Source: Armatimonadaceae bacterium
GTDB lineage: Bacteria; Armatimonadota; Armatimonadia; Armatimonadales; Armatimonadaceae
Assembly: GCA_030446525.1 (NCBI GenBank)
Contig: JAUJNC010000064.1
Span: 1 to 23,345 of the forward strand
Length of the DNA: 23,345 nt
Direction of reading: 5' to 3'
Of the stretch, positions 1 through 8,355 are shown piece by piece (position 1 is the stretch's first letter; each line of letters begins with the position of its first letter). Under the pieces are notes generated by a model. That model ran no database searches, was not told the origin of the DNA, and saw only the letters and a list, made by a program, of their open reading frames with translations. The position numbers and the translations under genes were made by a program.

Positions 1-69
1 CCAGACGACGAAGTTACCGAGGAGGAGTACCAATGGGCTTTGGCAGATGGCCGCTCAGGCAATTTTTAG
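1..69 (+). CDS. C-terminal tail of an unknown upstream gene (partial)
   Basis: Reading from base 1 gives an acidic tail (PDDEVTEEEYQWALADGRSG, then N-F) that stops at TAG 67-69. The composition looks like a real protein C-terminus. The frame would overlap the start of the next gene by 37 bp. Too little is present to name a family, and it could be chance. The Shine-Dalgarno of the next gene lies inside this tail. Confidence 0.3.
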   Translation, partial: PDDEVTEEEYQWALADGRSGNF

Positions 70-509
70 CCGCTACCCGAGGGGGAGTCGCGGCGGCGGC
101 CCTCGCCGTGCTTGTCGCCGGATGCGGCGGCGGGGGCGACGGCGGGACGTCCCCCGGCCCCGGCGGCAACGCTACCGTGACGGGCAGGGTCGTGGATTCG
201 GTGACGGGCGCCGGCATCGCGAACGTCCAGCTCAACTACGGCGACCGCAGGGAGACCAGCGGCCCGACGGGCGCGTTCTCTTTCACCGTGCGCACCCCCG
301 CCCCCGCGCAGTCGATAAAGATAGCCGTCCCCCGCAGACCGGACGGTACCCCTATCTATTACGCGGATCTGGGCCAGTACGGGGGCAGGACCATACGTAT
401 CGCCACGGAAGGTGTCCCTGTCCCGGAGATAACGTCCAACCGGACCGTTGACCTGGGCGCTATCGTGCTGTACTCCGACGAAACTCCGCCCCCGCCCCCC
501 CAGCTATAA
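33..509 (+). CDS. Small secreted lipoprotein with carboxypeptidase-regulatory-like fold
   Basis: This is a 158-residue protein. It has a basic N-terminus, a hydrophobic stretch (about residues 19-29) and a lipobox L-V-A-G-C ending at Cys31, followed by a Gly/Ser linker. It is therefore probably a type II signal-peptide lipoprotein. The body (about residues 47-145) starts with TVTGRVVDSVTGAGIANVQL and continues with TSGPTGAFSF. This is the pattern of carboxypeptidase-regulatory-like (CarboxypepD_reg/DUF4382-type) beta-sandwich domains. It ends in a proline run. A strong Shine-Dalgarno (GAGGAG at about 20-25) supports ATG 33. It precedes lptC by 67 bp and may be cotranscribed with it. The exact role is unknown; such domains usually act in surface adhesion or carbohydrate binding. 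Confidence 0.7.
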   Translation: MGFGRWPLRQFLAATRGGVAAAALAVLVAGCGGGGDGGTSPGPGGNATVTGRVVDSVTGAGIANVQLNYGDRRETSGPTGAFSFTVRTPAPAQSIKIAVPRRPDGTPIYYADLGQYGGRTIRIATEGVPVPEITSNRTVDLGAIVLYSDETPPPPPQL

Positions 510-576
510 GCGAAGCGTTCCCGGCGGGCAGATACGTCTGTCACCGCCGGGGACCCACGGTTTTGCCTACCTGGCC

Positions 577-1161
577 ATGACAGATCGAGCGCAGCGTATC
601 GCCCTTTGGATCATCGCCGTGCTGCTCGTGGTCGGGACAAGCCTCGCCCTGCGCTACGCGCGCGGGTACCGCCCTCTGGCGGGCTTGGGAGGCGGCACCC
701 CCGTCTTCCCCGCCGACGTCGGCATCCGTTTCGACAGGATCACCGTGATCGGGCGCGACAAGGGCCGCCCGGCCTGGACGCTGAAGGCCGGGCGCGTCCA
801 GACCACCCGCTCCCGCAGCCGCGTCGACTTCTCCGGCGGCATCCAGGCCGCCCTGCTCGACAAAGGCAAGCCCGCGGCCACGCTGACGGCTCCCACCGCG
901 ACCTACGACAACTTCGCCCGCGCGCTCCGCCTTTCCGGCAACATCGTGTGCACGGTCCGCGACCTGCGCATCTCCACCGGGGCGCTGAACTGGGACGCCG
1001 GCTCGAACCTGGTCCGCTGCCCGGGGCCGGTGCGCGCCACCCTCCGGCAGGGCGAGGTCACGGGGGCAGATCTGACGCTGGACCTGCGCACGCGCACGGT
1101 TACGGTGCGGAACGCCGAGGCGAACACAACGGTAGAAGATTTACAGGGATTCGGATTATGA
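577..1161 (+). CDS. lptC: LPS export ABC transporter periplasmic protein LptC
   Basis: This is a 194-residue protein with one N-terminal transmembrane helix (about residues 8-26, IALWIIAVLLVVGTSLAL) and a periplasmic beta-strand region of OstA/LptC type. Strand motifs include RFDRITVIGRDKGRPAWTLK, DFSGGI, LTAPTATYDN and LRLSGNIVCTV. LptC receives LPS from the LptB2FG transporter and passes it to LptA. The open frame extends upstream to 448, but ATG 577 is preferred because it puts the membrane anchor at the N-terminus as in the family. The stop overlaps the start of the next gene (ATGA, 1158-1161), which implies translational coupling. Family assignment is firm; the gene name rests on domain architecture and position. 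Confidence 0.75.
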   Translation: MTDRAQRIALWIIAVLLVVGTSLALRYARGYRPLAGLGGGTPVFPADVGIRFDRITVIGRDKGRPAWTLKAGRVQTTRSRSRVDFSGGIQAALLDKGKPAATLTAPTATYDNFARALRLSGNIVCTVRDLRISTGALNWDAGSNLVRCPGPVRATLRQGEVTGADLTLDLRTRTVTVRNAEANTTVEDLQGFGL

Positions 1162-2030
1162 TACCAAGAACGAGTACGGATCTTGCGCGCGGTGGGATCG
1201 CGCTGCTGACGGCCTTGTTTTTTGCGAGCCTTTGCGTTGGACTGTCCGCCCAGACGCCCCCGCCGGACAGCGCGGGACCAAAACCCAAAAAACGCGCCGT
1301 CCAGCTCAAGAGTGACCTGACGGTGATCAAGGAAAACCCCGGCGGCCGCGGGCGCACCTATATCTTGACGGGCAATGTGATGATCCGCTCTGAGGATACC
1401 ACCCTCCGGACGGATGCGGCGACGTACAACATGGAGACCGGCATCGCCAGCTCGCCGGGTAAGGTCCAGATCGACGACGCCCAGAACACGCTGGTGGGCG
1501 ATAAGGGCGTCGCTTATTACAGAAAGCGGACGGCCAACGTCACGGGCAACGTTCGTATCACGATGCGGCCGCGCCCGCAGGATCAGAGCGCCCCCGAAGG
1601 ATCGCTTCGACGCGAATTCAAAGATCCCGCGTTCATCACTTGTGATGCCGTGGACTACAACTGGCGGACCCGAGTCGCCGCCACCCGCGGCGAGCTTACG
1701 ATGCGCCAAAGGAATCGGACCGTCACGGCGGAGCGCGCCGTCTACGACGGCCGCAACGAGAAGGTAAGCCTGACCGGCGACGTCCACGGCGTCACCACCG
1801 ACGGCGATGACATCCGCGCCCGGAAAGCCACCGCGATCTTGACGGAGGGTAAAGAAGAACTGATCCTTGAAGCCCCGCAGGGGGTTATCAGGGTCGACAT
1901 CGAGGAAGACGAGGAGGGCGCGGAGACGCCGACCCCGGCAGCTCCTGCGACGCCGGCGATACCTGCCCCCGCGCCGGCCACGCCGCCGGAGACGGCCCCG
2001 GCACTGCCGGGAGCGGGACCGCGCCCGTGA
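1158..2030 (+). CDS. lptA: LptA/OstA-like periplasmic LPS-transport protein
   Basis: This is a 290-residue protein with a signal peptide (hydrophobic about residues 13-28, likely cleavage after L-S-A). It has OstA-type repeats of the form ILTGNVMIRSEDTTLRTDAATYN, NTLVGDKGVAYYRKRTANVTGNVRI, TAERAVYDGRNEKVSLTGDV and ARKATAILTEGKEELILEA (each shown only in part). These build the beta-jellyroll that carries LPS across the periplasm. The C-terminus is an Ala/Pro-rich tail (about residues 255-290), which is atypical for LptA and may be a spacer. It starts in a 4-bp overlap with lptC, and its stop overlaps the GTG start of the next gene (GTGA 2027-2030). A longer frame open to 606 is an artefact of lptC in another frame. 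Confidence 0.75.
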   Translation: MIPRTSTDLARGGIALLTALFFASLCVGLSAQTPPPDSAGPKPKKRAVQLKSDLTVIKENPGGRGRTYILTGNVMIRSEDTTLRTDAATYNMETGIASSPGKVQIDDAQNTLVGDKGVAYYRKRTANVTGNVRITMRPRPQDQSAPEGSLRREFKDPAFITCDAVDYNWRTRVAATRGELTMRQRNRTVTAERAVYDGRNEKVSLTGDVHGVTTDGDDIRARKATAILTEGKEELILEAPQGVIRVDIEEDEEGAETPTPAAPATPAIPAPAPATPPETAPALPGAGPRP

Positions 2031-3068
2031 ACGTCCTGGCCGGCAGGGGGCACGGAACGCGCACGGTCCTGGCCCGGGCCGCCCTTCTGCAGGGCGGCTC
2101 GGGCCACCTCACCCTGGCGGCCGATGTGGTGGCGGAGGCGGCGCGCCGCGCCCGGCGCCGGGACGCGCTGGACGTGATCGTCGTGGCCCGCGACGCCGCC
2201 GAGGCGCTTTACCTGCGCCTGCCGGGTCTGGCTGTCGTCGGCGTGGTCGCCGAAGAGGACGCGCCCTATCCGCTGCCCGGCGGCGTGTCCGCGGTCACCG
2301 GGGCGCACGGGGCGCTGTTTGCCGTGCCCGAAGGCGAGTGGGTGATCGTGGACCCCCTGCGGGGTCGCGCCCTGATCGCGCCGGATGCCGCGGCGATCGC
2401 GCGCACCCAGGCCGGGTCCGAGCGCCCCCGGGTGCTGCTCGGGGCCGCACACCTGCCCGCCCGCACCCAGAAGGGGGTCGAGGTGGCCGTGTGGGCCGTG
2501 GCGCGCTGCGACGACGACCTCGAGCGGGCGATGGCGCAGGGCGCGGACGGCGTCCTCGTGCCCAGCGACTTTCTCGGAGAGCCTCCGGACATATCGGAGA
2601 CGCAGGAGCGGCGCCTGCTCCGGGCCGCCGACGCGGTCGGCGGCGGCCCGGTCGGCCTGTACGCCCCGCCCGGCCCCCTGGACCCGCTGGCGGTGGTCCG
2701 CCTGGCGGCCTGCTGCCAGGCGCTCTGGTTCCTCCGTCCCGACGCGCTGTCCCTGGAGATCGCCGCGCTGCGCGAGGAGCTGGCGGCGCTGGTGGCCGAA
2801 GAACAGGACGCCGATCGGCCGGCGCGGATGCCGCGCCTGGCGGCCATCCTTCCCGCCGATCCCGCGGGCGACCACGACCTGCCGGCTTATGACGAGTTGC
2901 TGCTGGTCGGCGCCGATCCGGAGAACGTCCTGCCGGCCGCTGCGCGCGTGGCTCCCCGACGACCCGGAAACCGGCATCCCGCTCGCGGTCGCCGCGGGCG
3001 CGGCGGGCGTCATCGTCGAGCCGCACCAGGTCGCCCCGTCCAAAGACCTCATCCGTTCCCAGGAGTGA
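2027..3068 (+). CDS. Degenerate PEP-utilising enzyme (enzyme I-like), one frameshift
   Basis: The protein starts at GTG 2027, coupled to lptA by a GTGA overlap, and runs about 346 residues once corrected. The first third resembles the swivelling domain of PEP-utilising enzymes (LFAVPEGEWVIVDPLRGRAL, then IAPD). The remainder resembles their TIM barrel (EVAVWAVARCDDDLERAMAQ, then GADGVLVPSDFL), as in PTS enzyme I, where the latter is GADGxGLLRTEF. The phosphohistidine and PEP-binding arginine motifs are not evident, so a catalytic role is doubtful. Frame 2 is lost at about 2939 by an apparent extra G just before a CTG (VLPA then LRAWLPDDPETGIPLAV). The corrected frame ends at TGA 3066-3068, 7 bp before the next gene. 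Family assignment is tentative; the function is unknown. Confidence 0.5.
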
Positions 3069-3075
3069 CCGCGCC

Positions 3076-4067
3076 ATGCCCGATGCCCGAGCGTCCCGGC
3101 CCCTGCACCTGGTCTGCCTGTCCACGGACGGCGCCCTCCGCGAAGGGCTGCAGGACGCCCTCGCCCCTTTCGGCGGCGCGGTGCGGCTCTCGATGACGGA
3201 CCCCCAGGATCCCGATCTTGCCGCCGTGGCCGAGGCGGACGCGCTCCTGTGCGGGTCGCTGCCCGGCGCGGTGCGCGCTCATGCCGCCTCGCTCCGGTGG
3301 ATACAGTTCTGGAGCGCGGGCGTGGACGGCAAGCTGACCCCGGAGCTGTTCGAAGGCGGCGTGCAGATCGCCACGTCGTCGGGCATCCACGCCGTCCCCT
3401 GCTCCGAGCATGTCCTGGCCCTCCTGTTCGCCTTCGCGCGCGGCCTCCCTGCGTCCTTGCGCGCGCAGCAGGCCCATGACTGGTCCGCGCGGGACGCCAT
3501 CGCCGACGCCCTGTTCGAGCCTGGAAGGGAAGACGATGGGCATCAGGGTGCGGGCACGATCGGGCAGGCGATCGGCGCCCGCTGCCAGGCGTTCGGGATG
3601 CGCACCGTCGGCCTGCGCCGCGACGCGCGAGCAAGCCCGCTCCCGGCATCGACGTGCTCCTCCCCATATCCGCTACCACGACCTGATCCTGGCCTCCGAC
3701 TTCCTGGTCCTGGGCGCTGCCGCTGACGCCGGACACCCGGATGATCTTCGGCGAGGACGAGATCGAGATCATCCGGAAGAGCGCCTACGTCTTCAACATC
3801 GGCCGCGGCGGGCTCGTCGACCAGCCGCGCCTGCTCCAGGCGCTGCAGAACCGCTGGATCGCCGGCGCGGGCCGGACGTCTTCGCCGACGAGCTCCTCCC
3901 GCCGGACTCGCCGTTCTGGGGCCTGCCCAACTGCATCGTCACGCCCCACGTCGGCGGGGTCAGCCCCCGCTACTGGCAGCGCTTCGCCCGCCTGGTGGCG
4001 GAGCAGGCGGGGCGCTGGCAGCGGCGAGCCGCTCCGTAACCAGGTCGACAAAAACGGCGGTTATTAG
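3076..4067 (+). pseudogene. D-isomer-specific 2-hydroxyacid dehydrogenase, multiply frameshifted
   Basis: Joining frames recovers a roughly 330-residue D-2-hydroxyacid dehydrogenase. The N-terminal substrate domain includes WIQFWSAGVDGKLTPELF and TSSGIHAVPCSEHVLALLFA. The Rossmann region is L-E-G-K-T-M-G-I, then GAGTIGQAIGARCQAFGM. There follow DLILASDFLVLALPLTPDTR, the catalytic Arg in NIGRGGLVDQ, DVFADELLPPDSPFWGLPN, the catalytic His in TPHVGG, and a tail GEPLRNQVDKNGGY. The family reduces 2-keto acids with NAD(P)H. Indels inferred from the frame changes lie at about 3520 (+C), 3545 (-1), 3641 (-1), 3660 (-1), 3713 (+G), 3873 (-T) and 4016 (+1). Almost all sit on a leucine CTG codon. Codons between the indels are well conserved, so decay would have to be very recent, or these are sequence errors. 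Confidence 0.75.
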
Positions 4068-4093
4068 CCGCCCCGGTCTCCTGAGAAACGCCA

Positions 4094-5617
4094 ATGACGA
4101 CCCACTCCCTTCCGGGCCGGATCTGCGCGCCCGCGCGCGCCGGGCCATGACGGACGCCGGTTTCACGCCGGACACGCCGCCGGCAGCCGACCGCGAGCCT
4201 GCGGGCGATCGCGGAAAACTGGCCCGCACCGTTGTCCGGGCCGTCGCTGCGCGACCTGCGCCCGCTGTTGTGGTCGTCCATAGACAACCCCGAATCCCGC
4301 GACCTGGACCAGGTGGAGTTCGCCGAGCGCCTGCCCGGCGGCGCGATCCGCGTCCTGGTCGGGATCGCGGACGTCGACGCTCTCGTGCCCCGGGGCTCGC
4401 AGATCGACGGCCATGCGGCCTGGAACACGACGTCGGTGTACGCGGGCGTGGCGACGTTCCCGATGCTGGCCGACGCGCTGTCGGCCGGATTCACCTCGCT
4501 GCTGGGGGGCGAGGATCGGCGCGCCGTCGTGCTGGACATGACGGTCCGGGATGACGGCACCACGGTGGCGAACGCCGCGCACCCGGCCCTCGTGCGCAAC
4601 CACGCCAGGCTCACCTACGAGTCCGTGGGCGCCTGGCTCGAGGGCGCGACGCCGGCGCCCCCCGAGGTCGCGGGCGTCCCCGGGCTGGCGGCGCAGATCC
4701 GCCTGCAGGAGGAAGCCGCCCTGCGGCTGGACGCGCAGCGCAAGCGGAGCGGTGCGCTCGACTTCGAGACCATCGAAGCCCGGCCCGTGGTCGAGGACGG
4801 GCGGGTGGTGGGCCTTGCCGTCCCCCGCAAGAACCGGGCGCGCCACCTCATCGAGAACTTCATGATCGCGGCGAACACGGCGATGGCGGATCTCCTCGAA
4901 AGCAGCGGGCAGGCGCGCATCCAGCGCGTGGTGCGGGAGCCGGAGCGGTGGCCGCGCATCGTGGCGATCGCCGGGCGGCTGGGCGAGGCGCTGCCGCCCG
5001 AGCCGGACGCGCCCGCGCTGGCCGACTTTCTGGCGCGGCGCAAGGCGGCAGACCCGGGGAACTACGCCGACCTGTCGCTCTCGGTCGTGAAGCTGCTCGG
5101 GCCCGGACGGTACTCGGTCGTGCGGCCCGGCAGCCGGGGCGAGGGGCATTTCGGCCTGGCTGTACCCGGCTACACGCACTCGACGGCGCCCAACCGGCGC
5201 TACGCGGACCTGGTGACCCAGCGCCTGCTGAAGGCGCTGGTCCGGCAGGAGCCCTCCCCCTACACCGGGGACGAGCTCGCCGCTATGGCGCAGCGCTGCA
5301 CCGAGCGGGAGAACGCGGCGCGCAAGGTCGAACGGCTGATGCGCAAGGTCGCCGCCGCCGTGCTTTTCGGCGGGCGCCTCGGCGAGGTCTTCGACGCCAT
5401 CGTGACGGGAGCGTCGGCCAAAGGGACCTATGTGCGGACCGTCGCGCCGCCCGTCGAAGGCCGCGTCGTGCGCGGCGAGCGGGACATGGACGTCGCCGAC
5501 CGGGTCCGGGTGCGCCTGATTGCGACGGACCCGGACAGCGGCCACATCGACTTCGAACGGGCCGATGAGCGGATCATGGGCGGCGCAACCTTTGGCCCCC
5601 GGGAAGGTCTTTCTTAA
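4094..5617 (+). CDS. RNase II-family 3'-5' exoribonuclease (RNB domain), N-terminal frameshift
   Basis: The RNB nuclease domain is unmistakable: SSIDNPESRDLDQVEFAE, GIADVDALVP, NTTSVYAGVATFPML and HSTAPNRRYADLVTQRLLKA (the family's SPIRRYxDLxxHR element). An S1/OB-like C-terminal strand region follows (KGTYVRTVAPPVEGRVVRGE). It degrades RNA 3' to 5' processively. The frame carrying the domain is open from about 4230. The family's N-terminus (DLRARARRAMTDAGFTPDTP, then PAADRE) lies in another frame and joins it as RE|LRAIAENWPAPLSGPSLRD if one C is removed at 4198-4199 (GAGCCTG for GAGCTG). The true start is uncertain. ATG 4094 is the nearest, but it needs a second small shift; ATG 4147 lacks a ribosome-binding site. 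The corrected length is about 500 residues, a short RNase II/R variant without cold-shock domains. Confidence 0.75.
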
Positions 5618-5640
5618 CGGCGGTGTGCGAGGAGGAGGAT

Positions 5641-5988
5641 ATGGACGGTTCGGTGTTATGGCTCATGATCACGTTCGTGTTCACGGGACTGCTGCTGGTG
5701 GGTCTCTCCATCCCGATGATCCAGCGGCGCGTCGGCCCCAACGCGATATACGGCTTCCGGACGCCCAAGACATTGAGCGACGAGACGGTATGGTACGAAG
5801 CCAACGCGTACAGCGGACGCATGCTGCTGCGGGCGGGGATTGTTAACACGGCTGCGGCGCTCCTGTTCTTCTTCGTGCCGGGGATCGGGGACAGCCTTCT
5901 GGCCTACAACCTGGCGTGCACGGTGGTCGTTATGGTCAGCCTCTTCGCCGCCGTGTTCGCCAGCTTCCGTTACCTGCGAACTTTGTAG
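5641..5988 (+). CDS. SdpI-family small membrane protein
   Basis: This is a 115-residue protein with three predicted membrane helices: residues about 5-26 (LWLMITFVFTGLLLVGLSIP), 64-83 and 88-108. Between helices 1 and 2 it carries the SdpI signature, GPNAIYGFRTPKTLSDETVW and then YEANAYSGRML. Bacillus SdpI gives immunity to the SdpC toxin, but most members of this size are of unknown function. ATG 5641 is chosen because GAGGAGG at 5629-5635 is well placed. The gene lies 23 bp after the RNase stop and faces the convergent RIO kinase gene. Confidence 0.75.
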   Translation: MDGSVLWLMITFVFTGLLLVGLSIPMIQRRVGPNAIYGFRTPKTLSDETVWYEANAYSGRMLLRAGIVNTAAALLFFFVPGIGDSLLAYNLACTVVVMVSLFAAVFASFRYLRTL

Positions 5989-5994
5989 ACGGGA

Positions 5995-6051
5995 CCTTCG
6001 AGGAGGGCGGGCGGGCCAACGAAGGAAAGCGGAGCCTACGCGCCGCCGCTT
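5995..6051. terminator. Possible bidirectional hairpins between convergent genes
   Basis: Between the SdpI-family gene and the converging kinase gene are two small inverted repeats. CCTTCG (5995-6000) pairs with CGAAGG (6020-6025). AAGCGG (6027-6032) pairs with CCGCTT (6046-6051), touching the kinase stop codon. There is no T-tract on either strand, so intrinsic termination is only suggested by position. Confidence 0.25.
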
Positions 6052-7007
6052 CAGGGGTACCGCGCCTCCGCGCCCGCCTCGACATGGCGGGACCACAGGT
6101 CGCGCAGCAGGGCGCCGGGATCGCGGCGCACCCCCTGCCGCGCGAAATAGTCGCACACGCGGGCGATGTCACGGCCCAGGAGGAAGCGGGCGCTCTGGTT
6201 GGCGTGCGGGTCGCTCACCTGCGGGAAGTCGATGAGGGTGACACCGCCCTGCCAGTAGAGGATGTTGTAGGCGGACAGGTCGCCGTGGATGACGCCCTCC
6301 TGCAGCATCAGCTCCACGTTCCGCAGCACCTCCGTGAAAAGCGACTCGGCCTCGTCCGGATCCAGCCGGACCTCGCTCAGGGGGGGCGCCGCGCCGTGCG
6401 CGTCCCCCACGTAGCTCATGAGGACGGCGTTCTCGCCGGCGGCAAGCGGCCGGGGCACGGAAGCGCCCGCGTGATGAAGGCGCCCCAGGGTCGTGTACTC
6501 GTGCATCAGCCACGACGTGTGCTGGACCTGGACGCCGAAGTCGGTCTTCTTGCCCAGCGCCCGCATGATGCGGTGGTCGCTCGTCTTGACGGCACTCCCC
6601 TCGGCGGTGAGCACCGGCCGCCCCTCCCGGTACAGCTTGTCGTTGCGCAGGCTGCGGAACGGGCGGGGCCGGTACACCTTGGCCGCCAGCAGTCCCGCGC
6701 CGGTGGCGGGGTCGGCCGCGCAGCAGTAGACGCTGGCCTCCTTGCCGCCTTTGACCGGGAAGAGCACGTCCGCGATGAGGTTCTGCTCGTAGAAGGGGCG
6801 CAGCGAGGACAGCAGCCAGCCCGCCTCGTGCCGGCCGGGCTTGTAGGTGGTCTGGAAACCCGCCTCCAGGCCGGCCGCCTCCGCGACCTGGGCGACGTCG
6901 AAGCGGCGCCGGTCCCGGGGCCGGGGCTTGATGGGCCGGAAGGTCTCTTCCTGCTCTTCGAGGGCGTCCAGGTACGCCTCGTCTTCGTCCCACCCGTCGT
7001 CGATCAT
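6051..7007 (-). CDS. RIO-type serine/threonine protein kinase
   Basis: This is a 318-residue protein. It has the RIO kinase core: a nucleotide loop at about 87-95 (GGKEASVYC), catalytic Lys110 in LLAAKVYRPR, a catalytic loop HGDLSAYNIL at 241-250 with Asp243 and Asn248, and metal Asp260 in LIDFPQ. The N-terminus (residues 1-45) is acidic and then Arg-rich. RIO kinases in archaea and eukaryotes act in small-subunit ribosome maturation; the bacterial members are less well understood. The frame is open 300 bp further upstream, but ATG 7007 is preferred because a GAAAGGGA element lies just ahead of it and the family starts here. It is divergent from the glycosidase-like gene. Confidence 0.85.
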   Translation of the reverse strand: MIDDGWDEDEAYLDALEEQEETFRPIKPRPRDRRRFDVAQVAEAAGLEAGFQTTYKPGRHEAGWLLSSLRPFYEQNLIADVLFPVKGGKEASVYCCAADPATGAGLLAAKVYRPRPFRSLRNDKLYREGRPVLTAEGSAVKTSDHRIMRALGKKTDFGVQVQHTSWLMHEYTTLGRLHHAGASVPRPLAAGENAVLMSYVGDAHGAAPPLSEVRLDPDEAESLFTEVLRNVELMLQEGVIHGDLSAYNILYWQGGVTLIDFPQVSDPHANQSARFLLGRDIARVCDYFARQGVRRDPGALLRDLWSRHVEAGAEARYP

Positions 7008-7221
7008 CCCCTGTCCCTTTCTCCGCAGGCGTGTGGCAGGCGCCACCCGCATCTTTATCGCTCGGGGGCAGGGTCTTGCTTTACGGGAGCAGCGGTTCAG
7101 AGGAAGAAAAAAGCGGCGCCCGTTACGGCTTGCCGAAGGTAGCACTGCCACCGTCACGTGCAACCGCAGCAGGGTGGCGCGTGTCGGAAGGGTATCAAGC
7201 GCCGAACGCGAGGTATACGTC
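7008..7221. promoter_or_regulatory. Divergent intergenic region between kinase and glycosidase-like genes
   Basis: About 210 bp separate two divergent genes, so both promoters should lie here. No convincing -35/-10 pair is visible on either strand. An A-rich tract (about 7104-7112) and a GATAAAGAT element on the minus strand near 7048-7056 are the only AT-rich cores. The region is slightly AT-richer than the flanking genes. Confidence 0.25.
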
Positions 7222-8310
7222 ATGCTGCGCCGTCTTTCTGCCGCCTTGAAACAAAGGAACGTCGCCGGATTCCCCGGCGAAGAGCGGCCGCACGTCACGG
7301 TCCGCGGCATCTACGGGGGCGTGCCTACCCGGCTGTTCGATGGTGGCAAGACGCTGGAGGACTACGGGGTAAACGCGGTCTTCCTGGGCTCCGATAGCAT
7401 CAACGACGAGCGGGTGGCGCTGCTCAAAAAGCATGGCGCCCGGATATTCGCCGAGTTCAACACGATGCACCAGGCTCGCTACGTCAAGGAGCACCCGGAC
7501 GCGGCCCCGGTCGGCGTGGACGGCGCCCCCTGCCCGCCGCCCGACGGCTGGCAGGGGGTTTGCCCGACGCACGAGGGCTACCGCACGGAGCGCATGGAAG
7601 CGTTCCGCAGCGTCCTGAAGGGCTACCCCCTCGACGGGATCTGGCTGGACTACCACCACAGCCACGCGAGCTGGGAGCAGGCCACCCCGAACCTCCCTGA
7701 CACCTGCTTCTGCGAGCGCTGCCTGGCCCGGTTCGCGCGCGAAACGAACACGGAGCTGCCCCGCAAGCCCGCACCGGAGCTGGCCCGGCTGCTGCTCGGC
7801 CGGTACAACGACAGGTGGGTCTCGTGGCGCTGCGACGTTTTCACGGATTGGGTGCGCGAGTTCCGCACGATCGTGGATCAGACACGGCCGGCGGCGCTGC
7901 TCGGCACCTTCCACTGCCCGTGGACGGACGCCGAGTTCGGCGGGGCGCTGCGGCGAAAGCTCGCCGTCGATCTGAAGGCGCAGGCGCCGTACCTGGACGT
8001 GTTCAGCACCATGCCCTACCACGCACGCTTCGGCCATGCCGGCGACCCGACGTGGATTTCGCGGCAGACGGCCTGGCTGGGGCGCCACCTGGGGGTCCGA
8101 GGGACGCCGGGCGAGCGGCACAAGATCTGGCCCATCGTGCAGCTTTCGGACTGGGGGGAGCCCGTCCCGCCCGCCCAGGTGCCTGCAGTCCTGGACCACG
8201 GCACGCGCGCCCCCGCGACCGGCGTCCTGGTATTCGCCTGGAACTCGCTCCAGGGCCAGAAGGAAAAGCTGGATCGCATGGGCGACTTCTACCGGGCGAT
8301 CCGGCCTTAG
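7222..8310 (+). CDS. TIM-barrel glycoside-hydrolase-like protein
   Basis: This is a 362-residue protein without a signal peptide. The strand/loop pattern is that of (beta/alpha)8 glycosidase-like proteins: VTVRGIYGGV, GVNAVFLGSD, ARIFAEFNTMH, GYPLDGIWLDYHHSHASW, LLGTFHCPW, LDVFSTMPYHARFG, and GVLVFAWNSL near the end. The CFCERCLARFARET element after the WLDYHH strand recurs in uncharacterised GH-like families, where the strand-4 Asp is a candidate catalytic residue. The substrate cannot be deduced. The frame is open far upstream (to 6847) over the kinase promoter; ATG 7222 with GAGG at 7210-7213 gives the most natural start. It could act on cytoplasmic glycans or be a non-catalytic binder. 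Confidence 0.65.
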   Translation: MLRRLSAALKQRNVAGFPGEERPHVTVRGIYGGVPTRLFDGGKTLEDYGVNAVFLGSDSINDERVALLKKHGARIFAEFNTMHQARYVKEHPDAAPVGVDGAPCPPPDGWQGVCPTHEGYRTERMEAFRSVLKGYPLDGIWLDYHHSHASWEQATPNLPDTCFCERCLARFARETNTELPRKPAPELARLLLGRYNDRWVSWRCDVFTDWVREFRTIVDQTRPAALLGTFHCPWTDAEFGGALRRKLAVDLKAQAPYLDVFSTMPYHARFGHAGDPTWISRQTAWLGRHLGVRGTPGERHKIWPIVQLSDWGEPVPPAQVPAVLDHGTRAPATGVLVFAWNSLQGQKEKLDRMGDFYRAIRP

Positions 8311-8355
8311 GCGCATCCCGTAACTCGACAGCCGCTTCGGCGGGTCGCCGTTGCG

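Noticed and set aside
606..1157. 474-residue ORF starting at 606
   Set aside because: Its first part is an Arg/Pro-rich out-of-frame reading of lptC. The real protein begins at 1158.
1742..3772. 676-residue minus-strand ORF opposite the PEP-like and dehydrogenase genes
   Set aside because: Its composition (Arg/Gly/Pro/Ala-rich, no domain) is that of antisense shadows in GC-rich DNA. The plus strand carries recognisable families.
6847..7221. Longer N-terminus for the glycosidase-like protein
   Set aside because: The extension reads through the divergent kinase gene in a low-complexity Arg/Ser-rich frame and lacks a ribosome-binding site.
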